Of a stretch of DNA of 39,006 bases, positions 38,442 to 39,006 are shown piece by piece. The translations under genes and the position numbers were made by a program. The notes under the pieces are model-generated. The model was not told the origin of the DNA, ran no database searches, and saw only the letters and a list, made by a program, of their open reading frames with translations. The DNA is from JAZLDV01 sp045614925 (GTDB taxonomy: Bacteria; Bacillota_I; Bacilli_A; Erysipelotrichales; Coprobacillaceae), in NCBI GenBank assembly GCA_045614925.1, contig JAZLDV010000142.1, forward strand, positions 1-39,006, given 5' to 3'. Every line of letters begins with the position of its first letter. Position 1 is the first letter of the stretch.

Positions 38442-38742
38442 CTATCACTACTGGAATTGCACCACTATGTTCTACCTTGTCTATTGGTTTTTGTCCTAAT
38501 GTATCTCTTATTACTTCATATGCTTTTACATTACCTTTATTAGCTTCTCTTATTAATGCTAATGTAATGTTTACATATTCATTATCTGTTTCAGTTCCTT
38601 TTGATAAAGCATCTTCTAATAAGTCTTTTAACATTTTCTTTTCTTGTCTTGCTTTACCACTAGCAATACCACCTTTTCTACCTATTTCTCTTACTTCTTC
38701 CTTGCTTCGTTTGTTTGTTGGTATTAGGTTTTCTTCGTTCAA
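38422..38742 (-). CDS. Terminase small subunit-like protein
   Basis: A 106-aa protein starting MNEENLIPTNKRSKEEVREI, then GRKGGIASGKARQEKKMLKD, the KGG/SGKARR helix-loop pattern of small phage terminase or terminase-associated proteins, and a C-terminal LIREANKGNVKAYEVIRDTL helix. The frame is open to a GTG at 38751, but that codon lies inside the GAGGTG ribosome binding site, so TTG 38742 is the better start. It recognises phage DNA for packaging. Confidence 0.78.
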   Translation of the reverse strand: MNEENLIPTNKRSKEEVREIGRKGGIASGKARQEKKMLKDLLEDALSKGTETDNEYVNITLALIREANKGNVKAYEVIRDTLGQKPIDKVEHSGAIPVVIDDDIRE

Positions 38743-38857
38743 TGGTATCACCTCGCTTTATTTCATCTTCACAATCTTTTTGTTTAGGACACCTTTTGCA
38801 TTTGTACCTAAAACAATAATATAAATCAATTAGGGTTTCCTTCTTATCTTTGTTCAT
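38678..38857 (-). CDS. Small Cys-rich protein ahead of terminase
   Basis: The 59-aa frame from ATG 38857 reads MNKDKKETLIDLYYCFRYKC, then KRCPKQKDCEDE and a basic tail. The four cysteines (C-x4-C-x2-C-x5-C) suggest a small zinc site. It starts 4 bases after the metallophosphoesterase stop and its last 65 bases overlap the terminase small subunit in another frame. Real translation is plausible but the ribosome binding site is weak. Confidence 0.5.
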   Translation of the reverse strand: MNKDKKETLIDLYYCFRYKCKRCPKQKDCEDEIKRGDTIERRKPNTNKQTKQGRSKRNR

Positions 38858-38861
38858 TTCA

Positions 38862-39006
38862 CTAAATGATTACCTTAATCTTTCTTTTAGTTCCATCTAG
38901 TATTGCTTCTGTTGGTGTATTATCTGTTGGAGTAAATCCTAACTTCTCACCATAACCACCATACTCTAAAAATGAGTTAGTCATTAAGTAGTGCATTTGT
39001 TTCTTG
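38862..39006 (-). CDS. C-terminal end of the metallophosphoesterase (repeated at the window end)
   Basis: This is the 3' part of the gene annotated at 1-770, seen again because the window overlaps itself. It ends ...RKIKVII at TAG 38864-38862, so it shows where the gene stops in the circular molecule. It is not a second gene. Confidence 0.9.
   Translation of the reverse strand, partial: KKQMHYLMTNSFLEYGGYGEKLGFTPTDNTPTEAILDGTKRKIKVII
38866..39006. repeat. Terminal direct repeat, right copy
   Basis: Identical to 1-141. It should be trimmed when the genome is circularised. Confidence 0.95.

Noticed and set aside
478..38824. Many plus-strand open frames opposite late and early genes
   Set aside because: They are antisense shadows: hydrophobic, biased composition, no ribosome binding sites, and no family resemblance.
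1..39006. Alternative genetic code (TAG or TGA reassigned) and a suppressor tRNA
   Set aside because: TAA, TAG and TGA all end genes at sensible family lengths, and the tRNA-like RNA has no CTA or TCA anticodon.
1..39006. CRISPR array, reverse transcriptase (DGR or retron) or insertion sequence
   Set aside because: No regularly spaced repeats, no RT motif and no transposase were found; the short AT repeats at 5078-5129 are coding low complexity.

Overview
The window is an essentially complete temperate tailed-phage genome of siphovirus type, about 38.9 kb when circularised. Bases 1-141 are repeated exactly at 38866-39006, and one gene (a metallophosphoesterase) reads without interruption through that joint. 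This is therefore the overlap of a circular or circularly permuted assembly. The DNA is strongly AT-rich, most genes have Gram-positive style ribosome binding sites (AGGAGGTG type), and sigma-A style promoters (TTGACA-17-TATAAT) are visible. The capsid, tail and large serine integrase families point to a low-GC Bacillota host, plausibly a gut bacterium. TAA, TAG and TGA all serve as stops, so the standard code applies.

Layout. Only the repressor-like gene (10072-10437) and the serine integrase (10689-12047) lie on the plus strand; everything else is on the minus strand. From the divergent immunity region near 9.9 kb, the early operon runs leftward. It holds a Cro-like regulator, a Sak-type annealing protein, SSB, a NinB-like protein, an HNH protein, RusA, a cytosine methyltransferase, a replisome organizer with a probable internal origin, a lipoprotein, several unknown small genes, a MazG-like protein and an ArpU-like late regulator. 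Two homing endonucleases (GIY-YIG and HNH) and a tRNA-like RNA follow. Transcription then crosses the joint into the late genes: metallophosphoesterase, terminase, portal, minor head protein, scaffold, capsid, connectors, tail with a probable -1 frameshifted chaperone, tape measure, Dit, Tal, fibres, holin and amidase. After two tandem terminators, a separately promoted operon of nine small genes (15068 to 12382) ends beside the probable attP. A tenth small gene there (12138-12299) has its own promoter.

The most unusual things seen are: (1) an asymmetric 16-bp element, TGTTTCAAATAGYAAA, with five copies matching the consensus plus three variants. It always reads in the direction of the lytic or integrase transcription it accompanies, and resembles a stoperator or distributed-operator immunity system. 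(2) A compact promoter - RNA - terminator cassette at 5578-5699 that encodes a small RNA of about 88 nt, with two interleaved helices of 12 and 21 bp. (3) A tRNA-like RNA whose acceptor helix is extended to 17 bp. (4) A hairpin at the capsid/connector boundary with three mutually pairing segments, one of which is a ribosome binding site.

Two small early genes each carry a single-base homopolymer frameshift. Functions assigned here rest on reading motifs and family resemblance; no database search was run.
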